Source of the DNA: Taishania sp. | Lineage (GTDB): Bacteria > Bacteroidota > Bacteroidia > Flavobacteriales_D > Crocinitomicaceae | Length of the DNA: 42,440 bases | Reading direction: 5' to 3' | Assembly: GCA_030150045.1 (NCBI GenBank) | Contig: JASLGM010000029.1 | Span: 1 to 42,440 of the forward strand | In this document: positions 7,042 through 13,881 of the stretch, piece after piece | How the letters are laid out: every line of letters starts with the position of its first letter | Numbering within the stretch: the first letter of the stretch is position 1 | Position numbers and translations under genes: made by a program | Notes under the pieces: model-generated | The model's database searches: none | What the model saw: only the letters and a program-made list of their open reading frames with translations | Told to the model about the DNA's origin: nothing

Positions 7042-8059
7042 AGTAGTTATAGTTAAATTATTAATGAATTTTGTATTTGTTTGATAGCAAATGAAGTACC
7101 ATTTTTCTGTTTTGATCAAAAATCTAATTAAATGTGACAATATGACAGAGTTAGCAATACTACTTAATTGACTAGTTGACAGTAAAGTATACAATTTGGT
7201 AAAACAGCCTTGAGCGCTGCCGCGTGGAGCAAGGCAGCACGGCGAACAGCTGGAGGTTTTCAGGAAGCTGTGAAGCAAGTGAAAGGAGGTACGACTGGAA
7301 CGTCGCGAGCCGACTGCGAGTTGAGCGAGGGGGAAAGCAGGAAATGGACAGGGACTGGACAACCTGCGACCTCTGCAGTATGCACAAGGGTTTGGCGCAT
7401 GTTTTTGGTGGCGTTGGATTGGGTGGAAAGAACTTGCGGTTGATTGAATGGTGCTTGTGAAAGGTATTGTGTGAAGTGATACCAACGGCAAGTGTGGGTT
7501 GCTGATGCGGTTGAGGAAATAGAGCGTAGCGGAATGACTGAGACGGCGTGAAGCAAATGGGAAAACAAGTGCGTGAAGTGTTGAGGAACGAGAAAGCAAA
7601 CGCTCTTGTTGTGGGAGTTCGGAAGTGGCTGAACTGAATGGAAGCTGACGGAAAAAGCCTTTTCAGGCTCCGGGTGCTGTAATGAAGAAAGCGACTGACG
7701 TACGCAGGTACAAAAACTGTGACAAACCCGCAGCCCGAGCGATTTAGCAGGCGAGCCAAACAATAAGCGGCGGTGACACCCCATTTTACTCATCATTTGA
7801 GCCATGAGGAACGAGCTAGCGAAAATAACCTTATTCGGGGTATGGGGGTGGCAGAGTAGCCGCGACTGACGACGCAGAACGAACAGGCAAGAAAAACAAG
7901 TGAACAGCCGAATTGACGAATTCTGAGACAACGGCTAAGGAACGATAAAAACAAGGGCAAGGATTCCGAAAGTTTTCGGAAGACGTAGCTTGTATTACCC
8001 TTGTTTTTATGTTTTTTGAAGCTGTGAGGGCAAGGAGGAAGACCACTTTACCTTTTTTA
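7042..8059. other. G-rich non-coding block, possible structured RNA or mob relic
   Basis: About 7190-8035 is strongly G- and purine-rich on the plus strand and has higher GC than its neighbours. Minus-strand reading frames of 195-223 codons exist, but they are Ser/Pro/Cys/Arg/His-rich, overlap one another and resemble no family. Degenerate repeats occur: TTGAGGAACGAGAAAGC (7581), ATGAGGAACGAGCTAGC (from 7804), TTGAGGAAATAGAGCGTAGC (7511), and several copies of GTGAAGCAA/GTGAAGTG (7268-7580). Local hairpins include GCTGCC/GGCAGC near 7217-7235, ACAGCT/AGCTGT near 7249-7272 and AAGCCT/AGGCTT-like arms near 7657. The 7042-7190 part is the AT-rich upstream region of Thoeris. Confidence 0.55.
7946..8009. 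repeat. Nested inverted repeat beside CBASS
   Basis: Perfect 12-bp outer arms TAAAAACAAGGG (7946-7957) and CCCTTGTTTTTA (7998-8009) enclose a second hairpin TTCCGAA-AGTT-TTCGGAA (7964-7981). It lies about 50 bp beyond the stop of the STING gene. It could be the CBASS terminator read leftward (TTTTTATCG follows), or the 3' stem of a plus-strand RNA. Confidence 0.7.
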
Positions 8060-8962
8060 TTAGTAATTATCAATCTTAGAAACAGTTATATTCCCTTTAC
8101 AAGCAGGGCATTGTTCTATAAGTACTTCCAACGTGCCCTTGAAATTTCTTAATTCGTTTAAAATCCAATCTTGTTTTTCAGGACTTAGCCCAATTTCAGT
8201 TGAAGGAACAAACATGTTAATCAAATTACTTAGAGTTTGTAAAGTTGTAGGTATGTCCCAATATATTTCTTCATCACCTGAGTATTTATATACTATGGGA
8301 CGAGGGCTTTTGTCATATATACGGACTTCTTCACTTGGATTAGTTTTTTTATAAAGTTGAACAGCTACTGATATATCGCTTATATTTTCAGGAAGAAGGA
8401 TATGTAAATGGAAAGGAATTTCATCTTCCAACCTCTTCTTTGCTAATTTCTGAACAAAATTTTCAAAATAACCTAAAGCTAATGCTGCTGAAGGAACGGG
8501 TCTAAGATTATACGTTCTATGAGATTGAACAATTGCTTCTTTTATTTTTTGTACTGCTTCTTCAATGCTTCCGTCAATGTCTTTTTCAAAATATGGTACA
8601 GTAATTCCATTGTAATCAGTTGGAAGTTTACTTTGTTTTTCGACCAACAAAAATGCTCTGGTTAATCCCAAGCTGCCAAGAAACATTCCCATTTCAAACA
8701 TAACATTATCTCGAGGTACGTGTGTTTCTTTTCCACGACTTTTCGTAATATCATCTTTTGTTGCGACTAAAATTCCATAATCAAATTTTCGAGATGCTTT
8801 CATAAGAGCATCCAATGCACTCGTATTCAAGTCAAAAATCTTTCCACCATTCCAAAGATCACAATCTAACCAATCTCCCATTTCGGATTCAATTTCCTCT
8901 TTTAATTTTTTTGCAATTTCACTTCCTTCTGTCGAGGATCCTATGAATATTTTTCTTTTCAT
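8060..8962 (-). CDS. cap12: CBASS TIR-STING effector (Cap12-like)
   Basis: A 300-aa two-domain protein. The N-terminal TIR-like nucleotide-binding domain (1-145) starts MKRKIFIGSSTEGSEIAKKL and contains VPRDNVMFEMGMF with the likely catalytic E90. The C-terminal prokaryotic STING domain (about 155-300) starts at RPVPSAALALGYFENFVQKL, the conserved first helix and ligand-pocket region. This matches the Sphingobacterium-type TIR-STING, in which cyclic di-GMP drives filament formation and the TIR domain then hydrolyses NAD+. The CPACKG tail near 285-290 is a possible extra metal-binding pair. It overlaps the preceding E2-like gene by 4 bp. Confidence 0.93.
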   Translation of the reverse strand: MKRKIFIGSSTEGSEIAKKLKEEIESEMGDWLDCDLWNGGKIFDLNTSALDALMKASRKFDYGILVATKDDITKSRGKETHVPRDNVMFEMGMFLGSLGLTRAFLLVEKQSKLPTDYNGITVPYFEKDIDGSIEEAVQKIKEAIVQSHRTYNLRPVPSAALALGYFENFVQKLAKKRLEDEIPFHLHILLPENISDISVAVQLYKKTNPSEEVRIYDKSPRPIVYKYSGDEEIYWDIPTTLQTLSNLINMFVPSTEIGLSPEKQDWILNELRNFKGTLEVLIEQCPACKGNITVSKIDNY

Positions 8963-9615
8963 CTTTTTATTATTGTTAATAAATGTTTCGAAACATTAAC
9001 TTTTCCTATTTGTTTTAATTGCCAGAATATTGCTTCATGACAGTGCTTAAATTTCTTCATTGAATTACAAAAACACCTTTCATTACGACCACAGTGTATA
9101 GATTTCTTAATGAAAACATGTTCATAATATCTAATCCATTCATTATATTCTGTAGTCATAAATAAATCGGAGTAAAATTGATTCATACCATCTATTCCGT
9201 GAGCATATTCCCCATTTTTATAACTTCCTGTTGTCTCCCTGTAAATGTGATTTGCAAAAAAAGCAATTGCATGATTTTGAATAAACTGAAGTACTGTTAT
9301 CCCATTTTTACAGATTAGCATTTCATCCGGCTCTACGGTTATACAACATGAACCATTTGAATATTTATGCCAATCAGGATGATTTGTAATATCACCTCCT
9401 GTTTCATAAAGAATAGGAAATGCATAGGGGAATTTTTGACTGCAATGAATTTCAGTCATATAACTACCTACAATATCTAAATTATCATTTGGGATATCTA
9501 AAATACCCTTTAGGTAAAAAGTACCATCAGTTCCCTCGATTTTTTGAAATTGAGGGAACTGATGTATAACTTCGTTCAATTGGTCATTGAAAACAGTCTG
9601 ACTATTTTGTTGCAT
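8959..9615 (-). CDS. CBASS-associated E2-like protein with SEC-C motif
   Basis: A 218-aa protein. The order FPYAFPILYETGG (62-74), HPDWHKYSNGSCCITV (79-94) and a long helix after WIRYY fits a bacterial E2/UBC-like fold with C90 or C91 as the catalytic cysteine. The C-terminus carries C175-x5-C-x-C183-x8-C192-H193, a SEC-C-like zinc knuckle. The gene overlaps the CD-NTase by 14 bp and the STING gene by 4 bp. In type II-short CBASS a lone E2-like protein conjugates to or primes the CD-NTase; that role here is inferred from position and fold. There is no E1 or JAB protease gene, which agrees with the short type. Confidence 0.75.
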   Translation of the reverse strand: MQQNSQTVFNDQLNEVIHQFPQFQKIEGTDGTFYLKGILDIPNDNLDIVGSYMTEIHCSQKFPYAFPILYETGGDITNHPDWHKYSNGSCCITVEPDEMLICKNGITVLQFIQNHAIAFFANHIYRETTGSYKNGEYAHGIDGMNQFYSDLFMTTEYNEWIRYYEHVFIKKSIHCGRNERCFCNSMKKFKHCHEAIFWQLKQIGKVNVSKHLLTIIKR

Positions 9616-10555
9616 AGTAAGGTCTTGCTGTTCCGATTGTTTGAGTTAATCTTGAAGCATCAGTAGAAGACTCCATTACATCTTCACCATCTGGAAAATA
9701 AACGTTTCCAAGGTGCTTTTGCCATAAACGACTGGCTTTTAACTGATTTTTTTCTTCATCTACCGCCTTTCGAGCATCTGAAATAAATGCAGATAAATTA
9801 TTCATAAAATTATCTTTTCTACTTTGCTCGTATTCTTCAAATAAATCATCTTTTGGAGTCGTCGGCATGATACATTTGAAATTTTTCTTGAGCTCTTTTT
9901 CAATTTCAATTAATGTAAATTTTAAACTCACATCATCACGAGTATTTTTTTGAATGTGGTTTATTGTAAGAATTGTCATAGCTAAACCACTTGGCATCTT
10001 TTGACGTTTATAATCACACCATGCCTTCAAGTATTTTACAATTCGAATAAGTTGACCTTCGGAATCTTTTTGATCATCAAAATATTTGATAAACTCTTTC
10101 GGATCATCATCTCTAAACCCAACATCTTTAACCGCTAATTGAGGGTGGTCATCCTTGGAATCGTCAAAAACCAATACAGGAAGATCTATATTGTATCCAG
10201 CTTTGTAGTCTACTGTAATACACTTTTTACGATGTGTCGGGGTTGCATCTGTTACGCCATCCACAGCATTTTTCACCCACTTTTGTAATGTTGTGGATGT
10301 TACATTCTCTGGATTATCTTTAAAATAAACCCCATCATCCAAATCACAAGTATCATCTTTTGTCCGAATTGTTGTTTTCATTTTGTATGATCCTTGGATA
10401 TAAAATTTAGGTTTATAGTTAGGATGATTAGTTGAAAAATAATCTGTTATACGTTTTCTTAAAACATCTTTAGATTTCTTCAGACTATTTTTTTTCTTTT
10501 CAGTAATTGTTAAATTTTCAGTAAACTGTTTAAATAAATTATTGCAATTTGCCAT
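9602..10555 (-). CDS. cdnE: CD-NTase, CBASS cyclase
   Basis: A 317-aa nucleotidyltransferase of the OAS/cGAS-like fold. The active site is G55-S-Y-K-M, D71-L-D73-D (metal-binding pair) and a third acidic residue D124 in YNIDLPVLVF. The C-terminal helical domain is complete, and the tail GTARPYYATK could serve as a C-terminal site for E2-dependent modification. Partner effector TIR-STING points to the CdnE clade that makes cyclic di-GMP in related systems; the product itself cannot be read from sequence. It heads the three-gene core of the CBASS operon, 51 bp after a tiny membrane-protein gene. Confidence 0.92.
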   Translation of the reverse strand: MANCNNLFKQFTENLTITEKKKNSLKKSKDVLRKRITDYFSTNHPNYKPKFYIQGSYKMKTTIRTKDDTCDLDDGVYFKDNPENVTSTTLQKWVKNAVDGVTDATPTHRKKCITVDYKAGYNIDLPVLVFDDSKDDHPQLAVKDVGFRDDDPKEFIKYFDDQKDSEGQLIRIVKYLKAWCDYKRQKMPSGLAMTILTINHIQKNTRDDVSLKFTLIEIEKELKKNFKCIMPTTPKDDLFEEYEQSRKDNFMNNLSAFISDARKAVDEEKNQLKASRLWQKHLGNVYFPDGEDVMESSTDASRLTQTIGTARPYYATK

Positions 10556-10606
10556 AAGTATATAATATTTAAATTAATAAAAAGGGGGCCTTTCACCCTC
10601 AAGGTT

Positions 10607-10765
10607 TTATTTTGAGATAGCGCGTATAAATGCAGCTACTCCAACTAACAACAGCATAACCGTTGCTCCTTTTGCAATCATGTCAGCGTTTTTACCGTAT
10701 GCATGAATGCAAGTATCCTTTTTACAAAGGCTTACCTGATTTTTTTTGAGTAAAAGTTTATTCAT
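10607..10765 (-). CDS. Tiny single-pass membrane protein
   Basis: A 52-aa protein, MNKLLLKKNQVSLCKKDTCI at the start, with one hydrophobic segment at about 32-47 (AKGATVMLLLVGVAAFIRAI). It lies 51 bp upstream of the CD-NTase on the same strand, probably in the same transcript. The leader before it and the leader before the CD-NTase share a TTGAGRGYGA-like motif. No family was recognised. Confidence 0.5.
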   Translation of the reverse strand: MNKLLLKKNQVSLCKKDTCIHAYGKNADMIAKGATVMLLLVGVAAFIRAISK

Positions 10766-10825
10766 AGAATAATTTTAATATTAGTAACTTCTCCTTTCCT
10801 GAGCAGAGGAGTGTCGCTCTCAACC

Positions 10826-10984
10826 TTAATTTGGGTCTTCATTCGTAAGTGTTGGTATATCAAAATCTTGTCCTTTTATTTCTCCGTTTAAAAACCAAAC
10901 ACAATATGCGGTGTTATGCCTTAAATCTGAAATAGTCATTGCCGGACCACCACTTTTTAACCAAACTACATTACCGATTTCCAT
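10826..10984 (-). CDS. YodC-like DUF2158 protein
   Basis: A 52-aa protein. MEIGNVVWLKSGGPAMTISD followed by YCVWFLNGEIKGQDFD is the DUF2158 (YodC family) pattern of short beta-barrel proteins: V-x-L-K-S-G-G-P-x-M-T-V, then W-F. The family has no established function. It lies 60 bp upstream of the tiny membrane-protein gene on the same strand, so it may be the first gene of the CBASS transcript. Confidence 0.75.
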   Translation of the reverse strand: MEIGNVVWLKSGGPAMTISDLRHNTAYCVWFLNGEIKGQDFDIPTLTNEDPN

Positions 10985-11196
10985 ATCTTAAATAATATAT
11001 GTAAAACACATATCTCCACCTCTCGACAGGAGAAACTTGCCGTTAAATGTTTGACGCAAGCCAAACGTGTATCTATAAAAGACACATTAATAAGTTCAAG
11101 GATTTTTTATGAGAAATTTGTGTAAGACAAAAATAATAATAGATTTGCCAAATTAAAATTCAAGTCAGGTTTCCTTAAACCTGCATCTGTTTTATT

Positions 11197-11230
11197 AAAA
11201 AGTCCTTGGATTGCCGTCGGAGGACTTTTT
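11197..11230. terminator. Bidirectional terminator
   Basis: AAAAAGTCCT and AGGACTTTTT flank a 14-base loop, giving a T run after the stem in either direction. It separates the 57-aa gene at 11308-11481 from the DUF2158-CBASS transcript, so the two are probably independent. Confidence 0.8.
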
Positions 11231-11307
11231 CGTTTTTGTCAATTTTTATGCCATCCTCATTTTAATTATTTTTTAAAACATGTTGTCAGTTTTTTTTAAG
11301 CATGTCA

Positions 11308-11481
11308 TTATTTCTCTTTTCTTATTCCTTTAAATTTACCTCCAGATGTTTTCACATCCATAAATTTACCAGTGTTTGCATCCCGTTTTACATATAATCC
11401 TGTTTTGGGATTTAGTACCTGTGAACGCTCCTTTACTGCTCCATGTCTGCGGTTATCACCGCTTTTACCATTTGTTGCCAT
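11308..11481 (-). CDS. Small basic conserved hypothetical protein
   Basis: A 57-aa, very basic, Gly/Asn/Lys-rich protein starting MATNGKSGDNRRHGAVKERS and ending FKGIRKEK. The middle reads NPKTGLYVKRDANTGKFMDV. From memory, near-identical small proteins are scattered in flavobacterial genomes without a known role. The fold may be disordered and nucleic-acid binding, judging from the charge. It is followed by the terminator at 11197-11230. Confidence 0.65.
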   Translation of the reverse strand: MATNGKSGDNRRHGAVKERSQVLNPKTGLYVKRDANTGKFMDVKTSGGKFKGIRKEK

Positions 11482-11608
11482 TTTAACTTAATTATTAGTA
11501 TTTCAACATTTTTATATAGATTTGTTACCATCTAATTAATCAATGCTGTCAACATCGAAAAATTTTCAGTTCAATTGAAAATTTTTCTTTTTAATCAGCA
11601 TACTATAT

Positions 11609-12217
11609 ATGAAGAGTAAGGGCAATACACCATTTAAGATCATCTCTAACTATGAATCAGTCAGAGAAAAAACGGTATTCGTCAATTTACTAAAGGTTCT
11701 TATGGCTTACGCACTAAAATTAATTGGAGATAGCACATTACGCTTAAAAAAGAATAAAGCAGATTTAGCTTACGACTTCGCCATGGAGACAATTCAAAAA
11801 TATTTAGAAAACCCTGAGAAATTTGATCCTTCAAGAAATCCGGATCTTGTCTTTTATCTAAAATTCAATATTCTCAGACGACTTATTTCAAATTATAAAA
11901 ATTTGGAAGGTCAAAAAAATGAGTTGCTATATGAACAAGACGATTCTAACGGTATAACTGTTGAAAATTCATTTACGGAAACATTAGATATCCATGTTTT
12001 AATAGACCTTAATTGTTCTGTGGAGAAAATTCGTGAAGCAATTGAAAGTGATGAAAATTTAATTCCTGTCTTCGATTTAAGGTACATTAAAGATTATAAG
12101 CCTGCTGAAGTATTGGAAGAGTTAAATATTACACAAGGAGAATATAACAATCGAATCAGAAGACTTGATACAGTTAGAAAGCGTATCATTTCTAATGTCG
12201 TTCAGCAAATAAATTAG
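11609..12217 (+). CDS. Sigma-70-like protein
   Basis: A 202-aa protein. DLAYDFAMETIQKYLENPEK (about 52-71) and then FYLKFNILRRLISN resemble sigma-70 region 2. The C-terminal part, VFDLRYIKDYKPAEVLEELN, then ITQGEYNNRIRRLDTVRKRI, has the shape of a region 4 helix-turn-helix. It is diverged, so a non-sigma nucleic-acid-binding role remains possible. It is followed after 3 bp by the DUF4065-like gene, on the strand opposite to all flanking defence genes, so the two make a separate unit. Confidence 0.6.
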   Translation: MKSKGNTPFKIISNYESVREKTVFVNLLKVLMAYALKLIGDSTLRLKKNKADLAYDFAMETIQKYLENPEKFDPSRNPDLVFYLKFNILRRLISNYKNLEGQKNELLYEQDDSNGITVENSFTETLDIHVLIDLNCSVEKIREAIESDENLIPVFDLRYIKDYKPAEVLEELNITQGEYNNRIRRLDTVRKRIISNVVQQIN

Positions 12218-12220
12218 AAT

Positions 12221-12940
12221 ATGGACTCAAAAGAATTATACAAGATGGTTTTGGATAGTGCAGATGCTGTAAGTTATAGTGTTGAAACGGCCGAAGAATT
12301 CCTAAAGGAAGAAGAAATAGATATCGAAAAATATATAACACAAGGACTCAACGTTATTAAACAAGGAAAAGAATTAAATAAAAGTCAATCATATTTTCGT
12401 CGGGCTGTTCTTGCAGCAAAAATTGCACATGAGTATCATAATGAGTTGGCTTTTGGGGTTATAAAATTTCAAAAGCTTGTTTATTTATCAGAACAAATTT
12501 CAGAAATGAAGTTTACCGCAAATTACAGAAAACAGGCAGCTGGTCCGATGGATCATCGTTTTATTCATTCTATAAAAAAGGAATTTGAAAAACAGGGTTG
12601 GTTTTCGGTTAATCAAGAAGGTCAATATAAAAAGTGGGTATTTACTCCTAACACCAACATATCAGGTTATGAGACCTATTACTCAAATTATTTCGGAACC
12701 GTAAATGATGACATTCAATTTTTAATTGAAGCTTTCAGAAAATGGAAAACAGATAAGGTTGAGTTAATTGCAACGCTTTATGCTTGTTGGAAAGAGGCAA
12801 AAGATGAAAAAGCATTAATAAATGATAATCTTTTAATCCAAAAGGTGTATAACTGGCACGAAGCAAAAAAGAAATTTTCCGAACAAGAAATTCTTAATTC
12901 ATTAAGATGGATGGAGGAAAATGAGGTTTATCCAATCTAA
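12221..12940 (+). CDS. DUF4065/Panacea-like protein
   Basis: A 239-aa protein. After a helical N-terminus, AFGVIKFQKLVYLSEQISEM (about 77-96) and then NYRKQAAGPMDHRFIHSIKK followed by QGWF match the DUF4065/SocA-like (Panacea) pattern K-x-Q-K-L-x-Y and A-G-P-x-D. This fold acts as an antitoxin in many systems and also occurs fused to restriction specificity subunits. It is paired with a sigma-like protein rather than with a recognisable toxin. Its 3' end overlaps the end of ptuB by 4 bp in convergent orientation. The family call is from pattern memory. Confidence 0.6.
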   Translation: MDSKELYKMVLDSADAVSYSVETAEEFLKEEEIDIEKYITQGLNVIKQGKELNKSQSYFRRAVLAAKIAHEYHNELAFGVIKFQKLVYLSEQISEMKFTANYRKQAAGPMDHRFIHSIKKEFEKQGWFSVNQEGQYKKWVFTPNTNISGYETYYSNYFGTVNDDIQFLIEAFRKWKTDKVELIATLYACWKEAKDEKALINDNLLIQKVYNWHEAKKKFSEQEILNSLRWMEENEVYPI

Positions 12941-13881
12941 TCAATTATTCCTAAATCTCGAGCAATATCTTGCATGAATTTTGCCATTGGTCTTTTGTGA
13001 ATTTCACTTTCCTTCGTATAGTTTCCTACAATTGATCTGAGATATAAATCCGGGTGTAAATTTAATTTTGAAAAGCTACTTTGAAGACTTTTTCGATTGA
13101 AATGGTCATACATGTTTTGCTTGACAATTAATTCTTCAATAAGATCTTTCTGAGTACTATAAATTTCTTCAATTCTTAATTCTGTCTGGAGAATATTAAG
13201 GTTAGGTTCAAAAGTAAACTTTAAGTCATTTACGTTTTTAGTAAGCAAAAATTTGGATTTTGATTCTGAACCTAATTTGAATTTATAATTGGAGCTTTTT
13301 ATTTCAGTAAGATTATCTGAATAGAGATTGAATTTTATTAATGTTGACTTACTTTTTCTTCTATTACAGGGAGCACATGCTGGATAAAGATTGAACAGAA
13401 AAATACTTAAAAATGGATATTCATCTTTTGGTTCGTAATGGTCAACATCAAATCGTGCTGAATAACTCCCCATAGTTTTTTCTACACTTATAGTTAGTGC
13501 TGAATTACAATAAACGCAAGCTTTTATTTTTAATTGATTAAAATATTGGGGATAAAAGCTATTTCTTAGATAAGTATAATTTAATTTATCTAAAATGATC
13601 TTTTTTAATGGATACTTTTTTCTTGCAGGACAAGAGTTAGGAGGCAGTTTACCAATGTTTCCTTTAAATCTTTTAATTTCTTTTGGGGTGCTTGTTAAAA
13701 TGTTCTCTTTTGAGAATAAATCAATAACAGAATTTAAATAAGCTAATTCTTGTGCATCGAATTTAAACCTAGAATCACGAACAGACTCTAACTTTTTCAG
13801 AGCATCTTTTCTGTGTTTTTCGATTTGAGTAAGAAAAATGTTTTGCACTTGTTTCACTCTCTCCAAATGAATAGAAATCAT
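12937..13881 (-). CDS. ptuB: Septu PtuB, HNH nuclease
   Basis: A 314-aa HNH endonuclease. C122-x2-C125 (ACVYCN) and C169-x2-C172 (ACAPCN) form the zinc-binding frame around the catalytic F-D145-V-D-H148-Y-E-P-K and the later N164 and N173. In Septu the PtuA ATPase and PtuB nuclease form a complex that cleaves nucleic acid on infection. It overlaps ptuA by 4 bp, the usual translational coupling. All HNH residues are present. Confidence 0.9.
   Translation of the reverse strand: MISIHLERVKQVQNIFLTQIEKHRKDALKKLESVRDSRFKFDAQELAYLNSVIDLFSKENILTSTPKEIKRFKGNIGKLPPNSCPARKKYPLKKIILDKLNYTYLRNSFYPQYFNQLKIKACVYCNSALTISVEKTMGSYSARFDVDHYEPKDEYPFLSIFLFNLYPACAPCNRRKSKSTLIKFNLYSDNLTEIKSSNYKFKLGSESKSKFLLTKNVNDLKFTFEPNLNILQTELRIEEIYSTQKDLIEELIVKQNMYDHFNRKSLQSSFSKLNLHPDLYLRSIVGNYTKESEIHKRPMAKFMQDIARDLGIID

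Noticed and set aside
7172..7931. Overlapping minus-strand reading frames of 195-223 codons, and the long 5' extension of the first thsB
   Set aside because: The proteins are Ser/Pro/Cys/His-rich, overlap each other in different frames and resemble no family. They arise because G-rich DNA has few stops on its complement. The thsB start at 7041 is supported by a clean domain start.
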